The notes under the pieces are model-generated. The model was not told the origin of the DNA. It made no database searches and saw only the letters and a program-made list of their open reading frames with translations. This document shows, in pieces, positions 11,401-21,625 of a stretch of DNA of 64,000 bases (its first letter is position 1; each line of letters opens with the position of its first letter). The stretch is from positions 372,001 to 436,000 of the forward strand of contig CAKJVC010000139.1 in assembly GCA_918026815.1 (NCBI GenBank), written 5' to 3'. Both the position numbers and the translations under genes were made by a program. This DNA comes from Chalara sp. BL73. Its lineage: Eukaryota > Ascomycota > Leotiomycetes > Helotiales.

Positions 11401-13249
11401 TACAATCGCGAATGCTGGGGTGGCCCAACAATCCCAAACCTGAAGGTCGACGAACGAAACTGCGACTACCCTTGTAAGGGAGATGTCAATCAAATCTGTG
11501 GCGGCAATGGATTTGGTGATGGGCAAGGCAAATCATATATCTCGCTATTCGCCGACTCAAAACAGTTTGACGGTAACACGACTTCTCCTACAACTCCTTC
11601 TGGACCTGTAACGAACCCTGGCGTCAACGGATATACGAGTATTGGGTGCTATACGGAAGCTACCACCGGTAGGGCGTTGTCTAGTGGGAAGACCATGACC
11701 CTCAAGACTGTCGCAAACTGCATCACTGCCTGCGCTGCATCTTCTTTCAAATATGTGGGTCTCGAATATGGCCAAGAGGTAGGTTGGATCCGTATTGGTT
11801 CCAGAGCATACTGACATTTGCCAGTGTTGGTGCGGAAACACCTTTGGCGCGGGATCAGTCCCTACTGCTATTACAGACTGCAAGACTCCTTGTGCAGGTA
11901 AATAAGTCACCCGGCTCAAATTGATTCAAAGCTGACCAGGCAGACAATTCTACTGAGTATTGCGGCGCAGGGTCAAGACTGAATGTATATCAGTTCGGAG
12001 CCAGTTCTTCGTCCAGTTCTGTCTCGTCGCAATCTAGTACAAGCCTCACGAGTGTTACAAGTCAGACATTGTCACTATCTAGCTCGAGTTTGCCAACTTC
12101 GAGCACGAGCTTGTCATCTTCAAGCTCTGCTGTGCAATCGTCCGTTTCGAGCACGAGTACCAGCCTCTCATCATCAAGCTCCAGTGTACAACCGACCATA
12201 TCGGTCACAAGTACTAGTCTCACCAGTACGTCAAGCACATCGTCTGCTGCACCAACACAAACCGGGCCTGCGATCAGCCCTCAGATCGATTACTGGACCT
12301 TCCTTGGATGCTATACCGAATCTGACACTGGCCGTGCCCTCTCTTCCAAGAGTTATGCAAATGATAGCATGACGCTTGATTCTTGCGGCCTTTTCTGCAA
12401 AGGGTATGCCATGTTCGGCGTCGAGTATGGTCGGGAGTGTATGTTTATCCTTCGGTCAATGTTTTACTAGCACTGATATATTCTTCTAGGTTACTGTGGC
12501 AATACTCTCAACAAGGGAAGTGTACTGGCTGCTAATCAGGCTGATTGCAAATTCCTCTGCCCCGGCAACAAGCTCCAATACTGCGGTGCGGGTGTCAGAC
12601 TACAGCTTTATGCTGCGACCCCGCCGACGTCCAGCTCAACATTAACGTCTAGCTCTCTACCGTCCTCAACTTCCTCCTCGTCTACATTAGAAACACTCAC
12701 TTCTACATCCTCGGTTTTTTCTTCGACCACTTTACCCTCTGCTTCGATTTCATCATCCTCGTCGTCAACTATTGTCTCGTCATCAAGCACGAGCGCTGCT
12801 AACCCTGCCTACACCGGTCCTCCAGTAGTCAGCAACGGGAATGTGAACTTTACATATTACTCTTGTGCTGCTGAGCCGTCATCTGGTCGTCTGCTCCCTA
12901 GCCAGATCTTGAACGATGGAGTAGCGATGACGATCGAAAAATGTCTAGAAACTTGCTGGAAATACGCCTATGCAGGTGTTGAATAGTATGTCCCACCCTA
13001 ATTTATCCTCAATCTCATCCCAAATATTGACTACTCTTTAGCGGGAGAGAATGCTGGTGCGGTGACAAACTCAACGTTGCTGGGAATGCTGGTGCCACAC
13101 CTTCAACCAACGTGAGTGACTCTCTGTGTAGTTTCACTTGTCCCGGAAACTCGAGCGAGTTCTGCGGTAGTGGGGGAAGACTGAATCTTTACTGGTTTGA
13201 TCAAGCGAAGGCGGATCGGAATGCTGGAAAAGCTACCCTGGAATTCTAA
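8403..13249 (+). CDS. Secreted beta-propeller, Ig-like and four-WSC-domain protein, 1,516 aa
   Basis: Seven exons join in frame: 8403-8530, 8581-9737, 9785-11778, 11825-11897, 11944-12438, 12490-12985 and 13042-13249. The start ATG opens a signal peptide (about 1-23, hydrophobic core LVLFLWSLLV) that ends near VASLAKTD. Residues about 30-545 look like a PQQ-type beta-propeller (WGGDNSRTGYQ, FLATTHNNVYKLDAKTG, TYFLNLDDLGG, YIATNQGYLYGFG). Residues about 550-900 carry repeated beta-rich segments like the HYDIN/choice-of-anchor-D Ig fold. Four WSC domains follow at about 920-1015, 1043-1135, 1233-1320 and 1402-1500. Ser/Thr-rich linkers separate WSC2 from WSC3 and WSC3 from WSC4. Introns 3-5 fall in or next to the CWCG/PC regions of the WSC domains, which suggests domain-exon duplication. 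WSC1 reads CWGG where the others read CWCG or CYCG. The protein is likely secreted and bound to wall or polysaccharide; an enzymatic role for the propeller is unproven. Confidence 0.85.
8531..8580 (+). other. GC-AG intron in propeller-WSC gene
   Basis: The donor is GA|GCAAGT, a perfect match to the rare GC-type donor. The branch site is CTAAC, the acceptor is TGGCAG and the length is 50 nt. No GT donor in the right phase gives an intron of normal size. With the GC donor the protein reads TGYQDNHNMDP. Confidence 0.8.
9738..9784 (+). other. Intron 2 of propeller-WSC gene
   Basis: The intron is 47 nt with donor GTAAGA, branch CTAAC and acceptor TTCAAG. The join gives YIYINVINYPSR and continues the propeller. 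Confidence 0.8.
11779..13041 (+). other. Four short introns inside the WSC region
   Basis: Introns at 11779-11824, 11898-11943, 12439-12489 and 12986-13041 are 46-56 nt long. The first, third and fourth lie within a few residues of the CWCG/CYCG motif of WSC2, WSC3 and WSC4 respectively. The second lies in the CAG-DNS segment of WSC2. All have GT..AG ends and each join restores the WSC consensus. Confidence 0.8.
12018..12258 (+). repeat. Ser/Thr-codon low-complexity linker
   Basis: This is a coding stretch rich in Ser and Thr with near-repeats of TSLSSSSS and VSST between WSC2 and WSC3. A similar stretch lies at about 12625-12800 between WSC3 and WSC4. Such linkers are usually O-mannosylated in fungi. 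Confidence 0.75.
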
Positions 13250-14030
13250 CATCCAAGAAAATGGATCTTGTAAATCTCAAAAACAACAGGCTTGTATATA
13301 ACGGTGTGGGAATTTCTGTACACATTTCGCATTTAGGTTAGGACCTATGCATATAGAAGGGGTATCCGGGAAAATGTACACGAGGCCACGACAATTTGGT
13401 TCAGGTACACACTTGCTGCGTGCGAGCTATGTATAGTCATGAAATAGATGACAAAGAGCCTAGAACTCAAATAAAAATAATAATAAAAACTGCAGTCCTT
13501 CGCGTGCCGCCTCTCTCGTTCAGCGTGAGCGTCTCATGCATCATCTCAACAAGGCCGGCTGCCTAGCCATGAAATCAGAAGTTGCTGGAGCTGGACATCA
13601 TAGGTGCCCTATTTTCGCGGCTGCTCCCTGTTCCATATCCGCCCCAATCCAACGTCCTCGTCACAACGATACATTCTCAGCTCCTCTTCCCCCAGTTTTC
13701 TAACTGCTGGAAACTGTTCAGCGCCAATGTAGGTTTGGGCCGTCGGACAAATGGAGGATAAGTCCCGAGAGCTAGCATCAGTAGGTGTTCACAGTCCTCT
13801 GATATATTCTACTTTGGCATTCTGGAGGGCTGGATGTTGGTCACGTGATGTAACGAATTCAGACATCTGAGCTCGCTACCTAGGCAGGACCTTTTCCTTT
13901 CTCCGGCCGTCTCGTTAGGTTTCTCTATTGTTTGCTATCTCATGTTAGCTTAGTAATCAGCTTTTCAAGCGCATCTCATCATCAAGCCAAAAATATAAGA
14001 ATTTTATTAGCTAACTCCATAGTTCGTCAT
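13250..14030. other. Convergent intergenic region
   Basis: This lies between the 3' ends of the propeller-WSC gene (plus) and the coiled-coil gene (minus). It should hold both 3' UTRs and terminators. No gene is seen. Confidence 0.5.
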
Positions 14031-16121
14031 CTATTCCGCCCCTTCAGTTATCGGCTGCCCTCCCTTCTTCATCCACGCTGCGCTTGGGCTCGATACGGAA
14101 TCCCTCTTACTCTGCGACGATCTTCGCTTGTGTCCAATATCGGAGTCTTCCTTTTGTCTCTTAAAGTCCTCGTCAATCAATCTTATCTTCTCCTCGCGTT
14201 TCTTCTCGGCCTCTTCCTGTCTCCGTTTACTTTCCTCCTCCTCCCCATCTATTACCAGCGTTGCCCATTCTGCTAGTCCTTCTCCGGCGTGGATGCAAGT
14301 TACTTCACCGAGCGCCTCGGGCTCAGGGTCTACCCACCCACCAGGCGGCCCAACAGGTCGAGCATCGGTTCCCCTAGGATAACTATGCGCGATGATACGC
14401 GGAAACAAAACATAGACTCCGTCGCCTGCTGCAGATATGCCCTGACACCACCCGTCGATGCTTTTGGGGTCAAGGGTTGAAAAGGCTTCGAACTCGCGCT
14501 GATCAGTTTGGGCAGTATTCCACAAGGTGATGGCCGACTTAGCGAGCTCGAGGAGATTATTCTTGAAGTTCGGGCGGAGGCCTGGCTTAACTAACATCGA
14601 TAGGCGTTCCATGACTCTGCTAGCGAAAGTCTCAGCACGTCCAATTGGGGTGGAAGTGGGGGTCTTTGTGGTTGTGGACGAAAGGCCAGCTTTTTGTTGA
14701 AGACCTCGCATGGCAAGTGCTGTGCAAACTCTCGCTGCGCGATGGCCGCCATTTGTACCACGCAGTTTTACCAACCCCTCAGAAATGCTATCGAACAAGC
14801 GGTCGGTCTCCGGACTCTGGAAAGCAGTATCGGACGAGAAAGGCTGCCAGATCACATCCACCAATAGCTCGGCAATGACGCGTCGACCGTGCAACGGGCG
14901 GAGCTCCTCAGAAATCTTGCTGTGAGAAATGGGAACAGTCTTGAATACTTCATCTGAATTTTCCACCTCGTCATGTAGAGCATTGAGATCCTATTATTAT
15001 GTTAGCGAGGCAGCGTGCAGGGCTGCAACGGGATAAATTGTACCGTGGCATATAGTTCCTTAACGTAACGGGAGCAAATACTCTTTATTTCATTGTCGAT
15101 TTTTGAAAACCCTTTCGCACTATTACACATCAGATTAATTTGCTCCGCCGCGGCCGTGGTTATATTCATATACTCACTAAAAGTCATCTGTGTTGCAGTT
15201 CAGTCCAAACTCATTCTCCGCCGTCGCCAATTCTTTCTTTAGCTTCTCCGCCCGTTCCTCGTATACCGTCTGCAATGTCTCCGCGTTCTTGCAGCGCTTC
15301 TGGGCTGCTTTCAGTTCGGATTCTTGTTCTTCGATCCTCTGTGCGAGCTCCTTATTCTTCGCTTCCAAACTAGTCATTTTAGCTTTATCATTATTCCAAA
15401 GCTCCTGGGTTTCCTTCTCCAGCGCCTCCACCCGCTGATCATAATTCTGTTGCTGCTCTTTCTCGAGCTGTACTCTTTGCGCCTCCAATTCGGCTTTTTG
15501 CTGCACCTCAGCTGCTTTCGCTCTCTTGTTGAGCTTCTCCTTGTCATTCTCCAATTCAGCCTTGAATTTCTTGGCCTCGTCCTTTGCTCGGAGCAGCTTT
15601 TCCGTTTCCTTTCTATGATCTGCAATTTTCTTGTCTAATTCTTCATTTTTATCCTTTTCGAGATCCTTGAGCGTCTGAATCGTAGTTCTGAGATCTGTAC
15701 ATTGCGCCGTAAGTTCGTCAAGCCGCTCCCGGTTCTTGACAGCGTTCCGTATATCGCGTTTCTGTCTGTCATAGAAGGTATGAGCGGTTTTCATGGCTCT
15801 CTGGCAATCAGCCATTTGGTTTTTCAGATTCTCCACAACCTCAAGATACGGCGTGAAGTTGGGATCAGCTTGTGAATCCAAAAGCTCGGGGATAGTGCCG
15901 TTCTTTCCAGAGTGTTTAGAGTTAGAGCCTCCGGTTCTGTCCGCAGCCTTCCCGCGAGATTGTTTGTTGTTATTTGATACCGACTCATCTTCATTGCTAT
16001 TATCTGCATCCATCTGGTCCCAATCGACTTCGTCTCCTCGTCTTTTTCCATTCTTACCCATAATGGACGCTAGCTGCTTATTTGTCATGTACATTAGTTG
16101 AAGTCTGTTTCTGGGTGACAT
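14031..16121 (-). CDS. Coiled-coil protein of unknown function, about 667 aa
   Basis: I do not recognise this family. The proposed exons are 16121-15211, 15176-15044 and 14990-14031. The N-terminal region (about 20-95) is acidic and Asn-rich. Residues about 100-300 form a long charged coiled coil (runs such as LEKDKNEELDKKIADHRKE). After a short mixed segment there is a globular C-terminal half (HGRRVIAELLVDVIWQPF, WCQGISAAGDGVYVLFPRI) ending in a charged helix. The join at the second exon needs a 34-nt intron, below the usual size, and is the weak point; it could instead be two genes or a frameshift. The second intron (15043-14991, 53 nt, GTACAA..AATAG) is normal. The start may be the Met at residue 1 or the later MGKNGKRRG. 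The protein is probably an intracellular scaffold or nuclear protein. Confidence 0.65.
15177..15210 (-). other. Candidate 34-nt intron
   Basis: Removing GTTTGG..TTTTAG changes a stop after NTDDF into an open frame reading AENDEYMNITT. The donor is non-consensus and the size is very small. It is the only small GT-AG removal I found that joins the two frames. Confidence 0.4.
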
Positions 16122-17099
16122 AAATGAGCGATGGTTTTTTTTACCTTAGGTACTGTATATGGAAAATGTCGCCTCGATCCCCGCTTTGCGAAGTATCTTG
16201 TGATGGACTGTCTTACTAAGTCCAAATTCGCCTCGAGCGGTGTGACTTCTCGTTCTCTTGCTATTGAGAACCTGTGGTTAGGCAATTGGCCCATAGGATA
16301 TTAACAAAAGAAGTATTTACTCGAGAATTTCCTTTGCATAGGGATGGCTAACGAATCAAGGTTCATCACCAAATTGATGCGTGAGGAATGGGAAGTAATT
16401 CAAAGTGCGGTGATTGTGCGATTATTTCATACGAAACTCGTCGATATTGCATCCCATATATGAACGAAGCCAAAGCGGCTGGCGACATCGATTTTCTGAT
16501 GAGACGTCGCTGCAATCCGTTTCTTTTCCCATTGTCCGAATACTTCTCCTTAAACTCTCATTGGGTAATTGATCGTTCGTGTTCCACAGAGTGCTGTATC
16601 ATATGATGAGTCACATGCATCGTACATGTATTGAGCGGATTCCAACCACTGAGCTTCCATGGATGTTGGATTGCTCTATGATGATTGGAGTGCTGGTAGT
16701 CGAGACACATGCACGTCCACTCAATTGAACTCTAGATTGTTTAAGATGCATTCATCGGCAGCTACATTACGTCTACCCAGCCATTAACATGAGAGCAATA
16801 TGGTGCATTATTTTCCCAGCAGCGCTTGCATTGCATTCAGTGGTAGGCCTCACCGGCCTCACTACCAGTGCATTCGTGTTTCTCACGCTTTCTCCTACGA
16901 GACACTTGCTTGCACTGATTGGCCAGCCCTCCGCTTGTATTTGCTTTTCCATCTCGAGTGCGGATTTAAAGTACGGAGCGAGAGCGCTGCAATGAATGAG
17001 GTTGTGTCCGTGTGCAAATAGCCAAATAAATATTTTATCATCGAGATTTTTGAGGATTTTCAATCACTACTTCGTGTATATCACTTCGCTGGCTTAACT
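16122..17099. other. Divergent intergenic region
   Basis: This is shared upstream DNA of the coiled-coil gene (minus) and the CCCH gene (plus). A 66-codon minus-strand open frame at 16094-16294 has a possible donor near 16138 but makes no convincing join. No gene is called. Confidence 0.45.
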
Positions 17100-17961
17100 A
17101 TGGATAATATCAAGCATAGCGGTGGCTGTTTCCAATATATTAGGTCTGGCACTTGCCGTTTTGGATCGAGGTGTAAGTTCACCCATGATGAGACCAGGAA
17201 AGGTGATGGCTCCAAAGTACGTTCATGATCATATTTCCCTCTTCACAAACCTTCTACCTCCGCCGCGGTACGGAGCCTTACTAAACCATCTCGTGGTACG
17301 ACAGCCTTTCGACCGGAGGTTCAGACAGCGTAACAAGCTGTCAGGAGCAGCAAATCGGGAGGGAAGGCGCTCTACGAGCCATATCGATGATTTCTTCGCC
17401 GAGCATTTTCAATTTGACTACGATTCGACCGCCCCAGTATGGGCGGAGTTCAATCGCATGTGCGAGACTTTCGGATGGGATACCGAGGACTTCCAGATGC
17501 GGAAAGCGAGAAGAAATTTCAAGACGGCGATGGTCCAGCAGTTTAATGCTCTTTATGGTACGGATGAAAAGGATCTGCGGTCGTGGCACAACCTGTGTCA
17601 TATCTTGAATATCTCGCCCGTGCCTACACAGCTGAAAGAGTGTCGAAAGGTCGGTATTTGATACATTTCATCAGATATACTGCAGTACCTCTAGCCAAAG
17701 CACCAGCTTGCAGATTCTGAGACTGACAGCGTAATTGATCAGCTGGTTCGTCAGACCCACGTCAACCTTGTCGACTTGGTGGATACCCCACGAACTGGTG
17801 CCCTTATAGAGGTGTTTCCGAATGTGGAGAGCTTGCAGAATTATACCATCGCGACGGAGAAGTACTTCCCTAAGGAAAATGCGTATGCTGGCGGTGTGCT
17901 CCGGTTCTTGCTGAGAGAAATTCTTCATCCACGAGAGGAAAATCGTGGTCGGTTTAACTAG
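17100..17961 (+). CDS. CCCH zinc-finger protein, 226 aa, fungal-specific family
   Basis: Three exons join in phase 0: 17100-17216, 17305-17649 and 17743-17961. Exon 1 starts at an ATG at 17100 in a different frame from exon 2 and encodes a perfect C-x8-C-x5-C-x3-H finger (Cys10, Cys19, Cys25, His29; core CFQYIRSGTCRFGSRCKFTH). The donor is GTACGT and the acceptor is GACAG, with a TACTAAAC branch site 15-20 nt upstream. Exons 2 and 3 encode a conserved fungal domain (FFAEHFQFDYD, APVWAEFNRMCETFGW, LRSWHNLC, HVNLVDLVD, YFPKENAYAGGVLRFLLREI). CCCH fingers of this spacing usually bind RNA; the partner domain has no assigned function that I know of. An alternative acceptor at 17328 would drop eight residues. 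The single exon starting at 17122 in the exon 2 frame would miss the zinc finger. Confidence 0.82.
17217..17304 (+). other. Intron 1 of the CCCH gene
   Basis: This 88-nt intron has donor GTACGT, branch TACTAAAC and acceptor CGACAG. It separates the zinc-finger exon from the domain exon. Confidence 0.8.
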
Positions 17962-20609
17962 TGTCATAAGTCACACCCTTGACGCGGATTCCACTTCGCA
18001 TGGAGCTTGATCTCAATTCCATAGCGGGTATCGCTACCCTTCTTGAGCTGGTGACGGCAGTATTTATTGGCAATTGTTTTGTTCAGCCTATGACCCAAAG
18101 ATGGCATGCATATTGACAGGCCGAGACATGTTTAGCGCTTGTTTCCAAATTCAATGAACATGAGTGTCATTTACCATGGATCACAACATCTGGACGCTCA
18201 GCGGGTGGTGAACGGAGATTAGATTTCGTAGACAAAATGCTACTTACCATGAGTTCTTAAGGTTTAATAATAAAGTAGAACAAAGGTTTTTATTAATCGC
18301 GATCTAGTCAGTGTTTATGAACTCGTACATTAAGCATTAATTACGCATAGTTTGTGAAGATTGTATATTTGTATTCATGCATCATATGGACATCGGAAAC
18401 CTTTTTGTCTCGGAATACTATTATATTACACTGGCTTTCGATAGAAGATCGGCTGTACCACGAGACGAGCTTCTCTGAAAGAATGTGGAAGCCGATGGCA
18501 GCATAGATGAACGGGATGCAAGGCACCTTGTGGATCTCCAACTACCTTGTGCATATCCACTGGCTTGCCTATTTCAGTATTTATCTACAGCCGCAATTTC
18601 ATTAGTAGCCAGTATACTCGCTTCTTGACGGCATTCCTCTTGACGGCCAACATTCTGAAAATTGAGTAACTGAGGTAGTCTTCACTAGGAGGCAGGGCAA
18701 AGCAAGACTGGAGGTCCAAATGATGACAGGTTGCCACCCTCCATTATAGTTTGAAACCCAGCATTGTGTGGTGAAGCAGGACAAGGTTGATTTCCATAAT
18801 CGTACTGTTATAGTGATTGAGTGTCCTCATTTCTGTATAATTTCTGTATAGCCTACCTATCCGTTTTAAAGGGGCGTATATGGATATCCCTTCCTATATC
18901 CTAGATATCGCGTATGCATTACAGACCTGTCGCGATCTTCTCAGTTTCAAGTCCAAAGCTGTTGGAAGAGAAAGGGGAAAGGCGTTCATTCTTTTTGCCA
19001 AGAAGAAAAAACCGGGACTATCAAGGCATCGTGACAGAGCGTGATGTTACGGTCTGAGGATTTGACGAAACACCTATGAGATTAGCTCCAGATCAGGACG
19101 ATAACATGCTGCGTGAGCAGGCTTGACAGAAGCTCAGAGAAGTTGGTGTACAGCGGTGTGTGCGAGCCTTGGAGCTGTTCTAGTTTGGTAGATATTCTTA
19201 GGTCTAGTTATATAAGAACTGGCGGCCCGTCCCTGTGTACTGGCCCACCTATAAAAACTTATCATCTTTGTAGTCGCTTTCCGGACCTTTGGTCAGAACT
19301 GTGTCAAATGCCCTGGTAGATATAAGACTAGCAAACCCCGTATATCCTCTGATATCAGGTACTGTTGTATTTGTCGAGCATTGAATTATTGGGCAGTAGA
19401 TTAACATTAGCCAGTCGAAGGTTGCCAATGTCGTACACTAGCACCAAAAGATCAAGTCCCGCAGCTGTTAAAAATCGGTATGAGATTTTGTGATGCCAAG
19501 AGGGCTACAGTCAGACCTCCACGTCAGCAAACCACCCTCTAGTCTGAACCGTTTTGTGAACGAAACATGTGGGGGAAGCCACTGCTTCTTGTCCCCAACA
19601 TGGATATGGAAGCATCCGACAGATAATAAACTATGCTACAGAAAAGATACTCATTGAGAAGGAAGCTATTATAAGTCTCATTTTTTATTCTTCGAGGAAA
19701 TTAAAGACTAATTTTCATTGCCATGGATGCTATGGAGAGCTTTACCTATGGGGGATCTCTAGCTCAGGTCTTGTATAGAAGTGGGTCTATCAAGAGACTC
19801 CCAGAAGAAACTTTCAGCAGAATTTGACAGCGCCTTTACTTCTCTGTACTCCAGAACAGGCAAATCTGGTCACTGTATTGCGAAAAATTCTTGACGGACA
19901 AATTGCCGGTTTCTTCGCAGTGGCGATAATGCATACACCGGTAGGCATTGCCCAGTGAGCCGTCATTTATGCTAGTATAGTAATATCGATCGGCAGCGGG
20001 AGCACGGTGGGCCGTGGAAATGCCATTTATTTTCCAACTGAGCTACTTCACATTTGCATTCCGACAACCTAATAAGTATTATGATGCCCAGCTAATGAAT
20101 TAGCTAACCTTGCAAGAGATAAATTTTGTGAATGATTCAATCTTTAAGTCTCTTGAGGTTGTCTAAGTACTGCGAAATGCCCAACACTCGATGTACGAGG
20201 TTATCAAGGGTCAGTGATAAGCCTTTCAGAAAGACACCTCGGATGTAATATAACAACCACATTAGTAAGATGTGGTTTTAAGAATAAATTACAAAGGATG
20301 CATATTTGAGCTACAAATTTGCGCTAGCATGTTCAGCTAGACAAGACTGTGGCCCAATGGTTTCTGCTGTGTGGGCGAGTTGGTGTACATATCACACAAA
20401 CACCTCTAGCCTGGTTGAAAATTAGCATGAATGCCAAAACAAGACAAATTTTATGACCTTGAAAGACATAACACTACCATAGTCTTGTAAATAGCATTTG
20501 CAAATGTAGCTTATATACACAACTCATAATATACCGCCTCCGCATCTACTATCCTAGCTTAAGACCGGACTCTTCATTCTCGTTAAGTCGAATTCAGCTG
20601 TAGTTCACC
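17962..20609. other. Gene-poor, AT-leaning intergenic region (2.6 kb)
   Basis: Only short open frames occur here, none with a domain, a good start or plausible splice joins. I saw no terminal repeats or transposase motifs. It may be old, decayed sequence, but that is inference. Confidence 0.45.
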
Positions 20610-21625
20610 TTACAAGCACTGCGAGTACCACTGGTTAGAGTAAGTGCACGTCGTACCTGCCACACAGGTTCCGCTACCGGTCCATCCTTGTCCACCGCAT
20701 TGAGCATACTTTGGTAGGGTTCCGCCTCCCGATGGAGTAGTAGGTGTGGTCCCAGGCGCAGTTGTAGTGGTAACTGGGGTACCAGGTGAAGCAGCTAATT
20801 TGCTCTTCACGAATGTCAATGCTGCTTGGCCATACTTGGAACCGTATTGCTGATGAGCATTTGCGTCGCTGCCGTTGCAGCAGTAGGGATCTGGGGAATC
20901 ACAGTAAGATTGGATCTTAGATGCAGATGGGCACTGGAATCCAGCGGGGCGGGGTGCAAACTATGATTGTTAGATATATATTTGATAGAAGAGAGAGGAC
21001 ATGCACTTACTCCAGAGGCTTGGCATGTGCCGACATTGTATGGAAGACCTGCTATATAACGAGGATCGCCCTGGAAGATGGCAGCTGCAATCATATTGAT
21101 GGCGGAAGCTTGTATTGGAACTGAGGTATCGGTTATACCTGAATGGGTATCTCCGCCACCGCAGAAGGCGTTGTCAAAGATCTGACCTCCCTACAAGAAT
21201 TATTAGTCAATTTTCAATAGTCTTTCAATCTTGTGCTTTTTGTATACTGTAAGGATCTTGTTTAAGAGTGGGCTTACTTGAGAATAGCCAACTAGAACTA
21301 GCTTGGTAGTGGGACACCTGGTGTTGAAGGAATTTACGGCCGCAGCTGCGGCTTTTGTGCCAGCAACAACTGAGTTTGCATAACTTGTCCCTCCACAGCT
21401 TGCCTGTCCGCCGCAAGCGGGATACACGATTGCTTCAGCGGTTGATCCGGGATATGCGTTCAGAATAAGGTTTACAACGACACTGGCTGTACCGTATCCT
21501 GCCGGAGCAGTGGTTTCACGGGCTCCAAATATGTGAATCTCAGGACAGCTTTGGCGGGCATCGATATTGGCTGGCGAGGCAAAGGCTTGTCCTGCGAGGA
21601 GGAGAGCTGCAGCAGTTGACAACAT
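20610..21625 (-). CDS. Secreted CE5 esterase (acetylxylan esterase type) with C-terminal CBM1, 292 aa
   Basis: Three exons join in phase 0: 21625-21278, 21190-21011 and 20960-20610. A signal peptide ([16 protein letters not shown]) leads into a CE5 domain starting [16 protein letters not shown]. The catalytic serine is Ser115 in GYSQGG, which is rebuilt across intron 1. The Asp lies in [12 protein letters not shown] (Asp200 most likely) and the His is His212 in NAHQQYG, matching the acetylxylan esterase layout more closely than cutinase. The many cysteines also fit that group. A Thr/Pro linker (about 233-258) leads to a family 1 carbohydrate-binding module ([15 protein letters not shown], ending WYSQCL) that binds cellulose. 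Its expected role is removing acetyl groups from xylan in plant cell walls outside the cell. Confidence 0.93.
20961..21277 (-). other. Two introns of the CE5 esterase gene
   Basis: Intron 1 is 21277-21191 (GTAAGC..TTGTAG, 87 nt) and cuts the codons of the GYSQGG elbow after Gln116. Intron 2 is 21010-20961 (GTAAGT..CATAG, 50 nt). Confidence 0.85.

Noticed and set aside
17122..17661. Single-exon reading of the CCCH locus from 17122
   Set aside because: It reads through the zinc-finger exon in the wrong frame; the spliced model gives a complete CCCH motif and good splice sites.
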